A stretch of 52,135 bases of DNA from Clostridia bacterium (GTDB lineage: Bacteria; Bacillota; Clostridia; Christensenellales; Borkfalkiaceae), in the NCBI GenBank assembly GCA_021204825.1, contig JAJPYR010000083.1, forward strand, positions 1 to 52,135, written 5' to 3'. Of this stretch, positions 49,970 to 52,135 are shown one piece after another. The notes under the pieces were generated by a model. The model had not been told where the DNA came from and ran no database searches. It worked only from the letters and a program-made list of their open reading frames with translations. A program made the translations under genes and the position numbers. The number at the start of each line of letters is the position of its first letter. The first letter of the stretch is position 1.

Positions 49970-51736
49970 TCATTCTTCGCAAGACGTATCTGCCCGCAGG
50001 CCGTCTTCATCTGCCGGATATGAACCCTCTTCCGTGCCGGAGACGGATTCCTCTGTATCCAGGGAATAGGTGCCGTCTGTCTGCAGGGTGTAGTATGTGA
50101 GGACGCCTGTCTTTGCGCTGTATATGGCAATCTCCGTGCCGGAGGAAAACTCCAGGACATATGAGCTGCTGTCCGTAACCAGGCAGCCGTAATCTGCGTC
50201 ACCGGAGGAAACGGGCGAGATGAAGCCGTCCATGGAATCCTTGTAGCCAAGGGATTCGTCAAAGTCTGCCATGCGGCAGTTGAAGACGAATGCAGCGTAC
50301 TCGGGGTCTACGGATACGAACGTCGTGGACTGGTAGCCGGAGACGTACACGCCCGGGTTAAAGAACAGTATGAGCTCCGCAGGGATTGTGGAGTCTATGT
50401 CCGTAAGCCCCAGCTCCTCAAGATGCTCCAGCTTTCCGGATACGGTGTACGTGGGGTTCTTCGGATGGCCCTTGTAGTAGTAGACGTAGTCATCGCCGCA
50501 GTATGCCATTACGGCCTTCACGTAGTCATCGAAGCAGTCCTCGTTCACGTCCCAGGTGCCAAGGATCAGCATGATCTTTTTGCCTTCTTCTGCGGCTTCT
50601 GTGAACATCTCATCGCTGAAGTTGTACAGGGCCTTCAGGGAGGCCTGCTGGCTTTCGTCCAGAGCGGACAGAAGGGTGTTGAGGTCCTTTACAAAGATGC
50701 TTGTGTCCACAAGGGCCTCTACCTCCGCATACATCTCATCATTGTCCGTGGCAAGGGTGCCGCTAATCCTGGTGAGCCACCAGGTAACGTTGGGCTCCTC
50801 CTTTGCCATGACATATGCATACTCTTTTAGGTCTCCCGCGTCTATGACATATTTGGAGTTCCTGGTGTATGAGCCTCCGGCGGCCACCTGCGTTTTAAGG
50901 GTCTCATACTCTCCTTTCATCTTCTCATACTCTGCGGCGTTCAGGGCGGAGTCTGCGTTGTTGAAGTGCCTGTTGAAGGCCTCAAAGCTTGCAGTGCCGT
51001 CTGAAAGGAGCGTCACATCATAGTTCTCCGCAGGGATGCCGCTGGCAATGGTGGCATCCATCCAGCCGTATGCGAAATAATCGCAGTAGTATAAGTGGAA
51101 GTATGAGTCCGGGTTAATCTCGTACAGCTCGCGGATCCACTCGGATGTCTTTGCATAGATGGTTTTCTCATCCGTCTCTTTGGTGAGCTCCGTGGCAGAG
51201 CCTACCGGCATCGTGTACACGTTCTCAGGCATGGCCTTGTAGTTCCAGGCGCTTGCCCTCTTCAGCCACACGAATGTCGGTATTGTGTATCCGTCCGTTA
51301 TCTCCTCAAGCTCCAGTGAAAAGAGCGTAACGGGCATTGTGGATGTCAGGGGGGCTATGACATACTCATCCGCATACAGCTCCACTTCCGTGGTCTCTGT
51401 GGCGGTATAGATGCCCTTGGATGTGGAAACCTTCACTGTCTGGCGGCCGTAGAAGGCATCCACTTCATACTCTCCTTTGCGTATCTGATTCATGTTGGAA
51501 AGGGTGACGGACTGCACGTCATCACCGTCATGGGACACTTCTATGACAACCTTGTCAACCTGCCTGGACGTGTCCCATCCAACCGTTATGGTCTGGGCGT
51601 CTTCATCCGTCTGCACTGCCGTTATCTCCAGCTCCACTTTCCATATGGTAAAATACAGAGCCACGAACACAGCCAAGCATGCAAGCACTACAAAAACCAG
51701 CAGGCATATCAGAAGGACCCTTCCCCTGTGTTTCAT
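49970..51736 (-). CDS. Membrane-anchored or secreted hypothetical protein
   Basis: N-terminal TM MKHRGRVLLICLLVFVVLACLAVFVALYF followed by a long extracytoplasmic region; KGHPKNPT and STIPAELILFFNPGVYVSGYQSTTF segments. Confidence 0.8.
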   Translation of the reverse strand: MKHRGRVLLICLLVFVVLACLAVFVALYFTIWKVELEITAVQTDEDAQTITVGWDTSRQVDKVVIEVSHDGDDVQSVTLSNMNQIRKGEYEVDAFYGRQTVKVSTSKGIYTATETTEVELYADEYVIAPLTSTMPVTLFSLELEEITDGYTIPTFVWLKRASAWNYKAMPENVYTMPVGSATELTKETDEKTIYAKTSEWIRELYEINPDSYFHLYYCDYFAYGWMDATIASGIPAENYDVTLLSDGTASFEAFNRHFNNADSALNAAEYEKMKGEYETLKTQVAAGGSYTRNSKYVIDAGDLKEYAYVMAKEEPNVTWWLTRISGTLATDNDEMYAEVEALVDTSIFVKDLNTLLSALDESQQASLKALYNFSDEMFTEAAEEGKKIMLILGTWDVNEDCFDDYVKAVMAYCGDDYVYYYKGHPKNPTYTVSGKLEHLEELGLTDIDSTIPAELILFFNPGVYVSGYQSTTFVSVDPEYAAFVFNCRMADFDESLGYKDSMDGFISPVSSGDADYGCLVTDSSSYVLEFSSGTEIAIYSAKTGVLTYYTLQTDGTYSLDTEESVSGTEEGSYPADEDGLRADTSCEE

Positions 51737-52017
51737 ATCCTTATCCTTATCCAACTGCAATCTCTCCTTAAGCCGGCAGCATCCCGGGGGCTGCCTCCCC
51801 TTTAGCGCCATATAAAGGACCGGACCTTTACAACCGGATTATACGGCAAAACAAACGCAAAGGCAAAGGTTTAAGCGGAAAAAGTCCGGGGAGCAGCACA
51901 TACTGCACCCCTCTCATATGAAACGGCAGGCTGTATCTGTGCCATGCGGAAGCTGCGGACAGGAATTTGCTATTCCGCTTCGGGGAAATTTTTCGTATGT
52001 TTTAAGTTTAAAATGAG

Positions 52018-52046
52018 TTGACAGCCTATTTATCATTTGTTATAAT
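52018..52046 (+). promoter_or_regulatory. Consensus promoter TTGACA-17-TATAAT upstream of tRNA-Gly
   Basis: Exact consensus hexamers at 52018-52023 and 52041-52046. Confidence 0.8.
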
Positions 52047-52082
52047 TTGCTAGCGTTGAATTGAAGAGACAAGCGTGCGAAT

Positions 52083-52135
52083 GCGGGTGTAGTTCAATGG
52101 TAGAACGCTAGCCTTCCAAGCTGGACGCGTGGGTC
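52083..52135 (+). tRNA. tRNA-Gly (anticodon TCC), truncated by window end
   Basis: GCGGGTG acceptor, TAGTTCAATGGTAGAAC D-arm, CTTCCAA anticodon loop. Confidence 0.93.

Overview
The window is a clostridial-type (Firmicutes) chromosomal region, mostly minus-strand housekeeping genes. In window order I read: hemZ (partial), an MBL hydrolase, rel/spoT, recJ, secF, secD, the SCIFF maturase and its SCIFF peptide, yajC, tgt, queA, ruvB/A/C, argH (+), a domain-permuted GH3 glycosidase, a PLP aminotransferase, two flavoprotein oxidoreductases, a flavin reductase (+), uvrA, an SPL-like radical SAM protein, uvrB, an Rnl5-like RNA ligase, a PNPOx-like protein, an interrupted DNA methyltransferase, a CmpB-like permease (+), pnp, rpsO, a cytidylate-kinase-like protein (+), a large secreted or membrane-anchored protein, and the start of tRNA-Gly(TCC). 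The SCIFF peptide (13480-13638) is missing from the supplied ORF track because it is only 52 aa. The most unusual signal is a set of three AAA/DUF4143-type ATPase genes with C-terminal PD-(D/E)XK-like motifs. Each has its own palindromic repeat array at helically phased spacing (32, 54 and 33 bp) just upstream of its promoter. Two of the three also have a second, gene-less copy of their own array nearby and are bracketed by similar hairpins. I propose these as self-recognising, possibly mobile modules. Other observations include a decayed 57-bp (19-aa) tandem repeat, an amber codon exactly inside a methyltransferase DPPY motif, and a repeat- and hairpin-rich 1-kb gene-free region upstream of uvrB. 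All product calls come from reading motifs; no database search was run.
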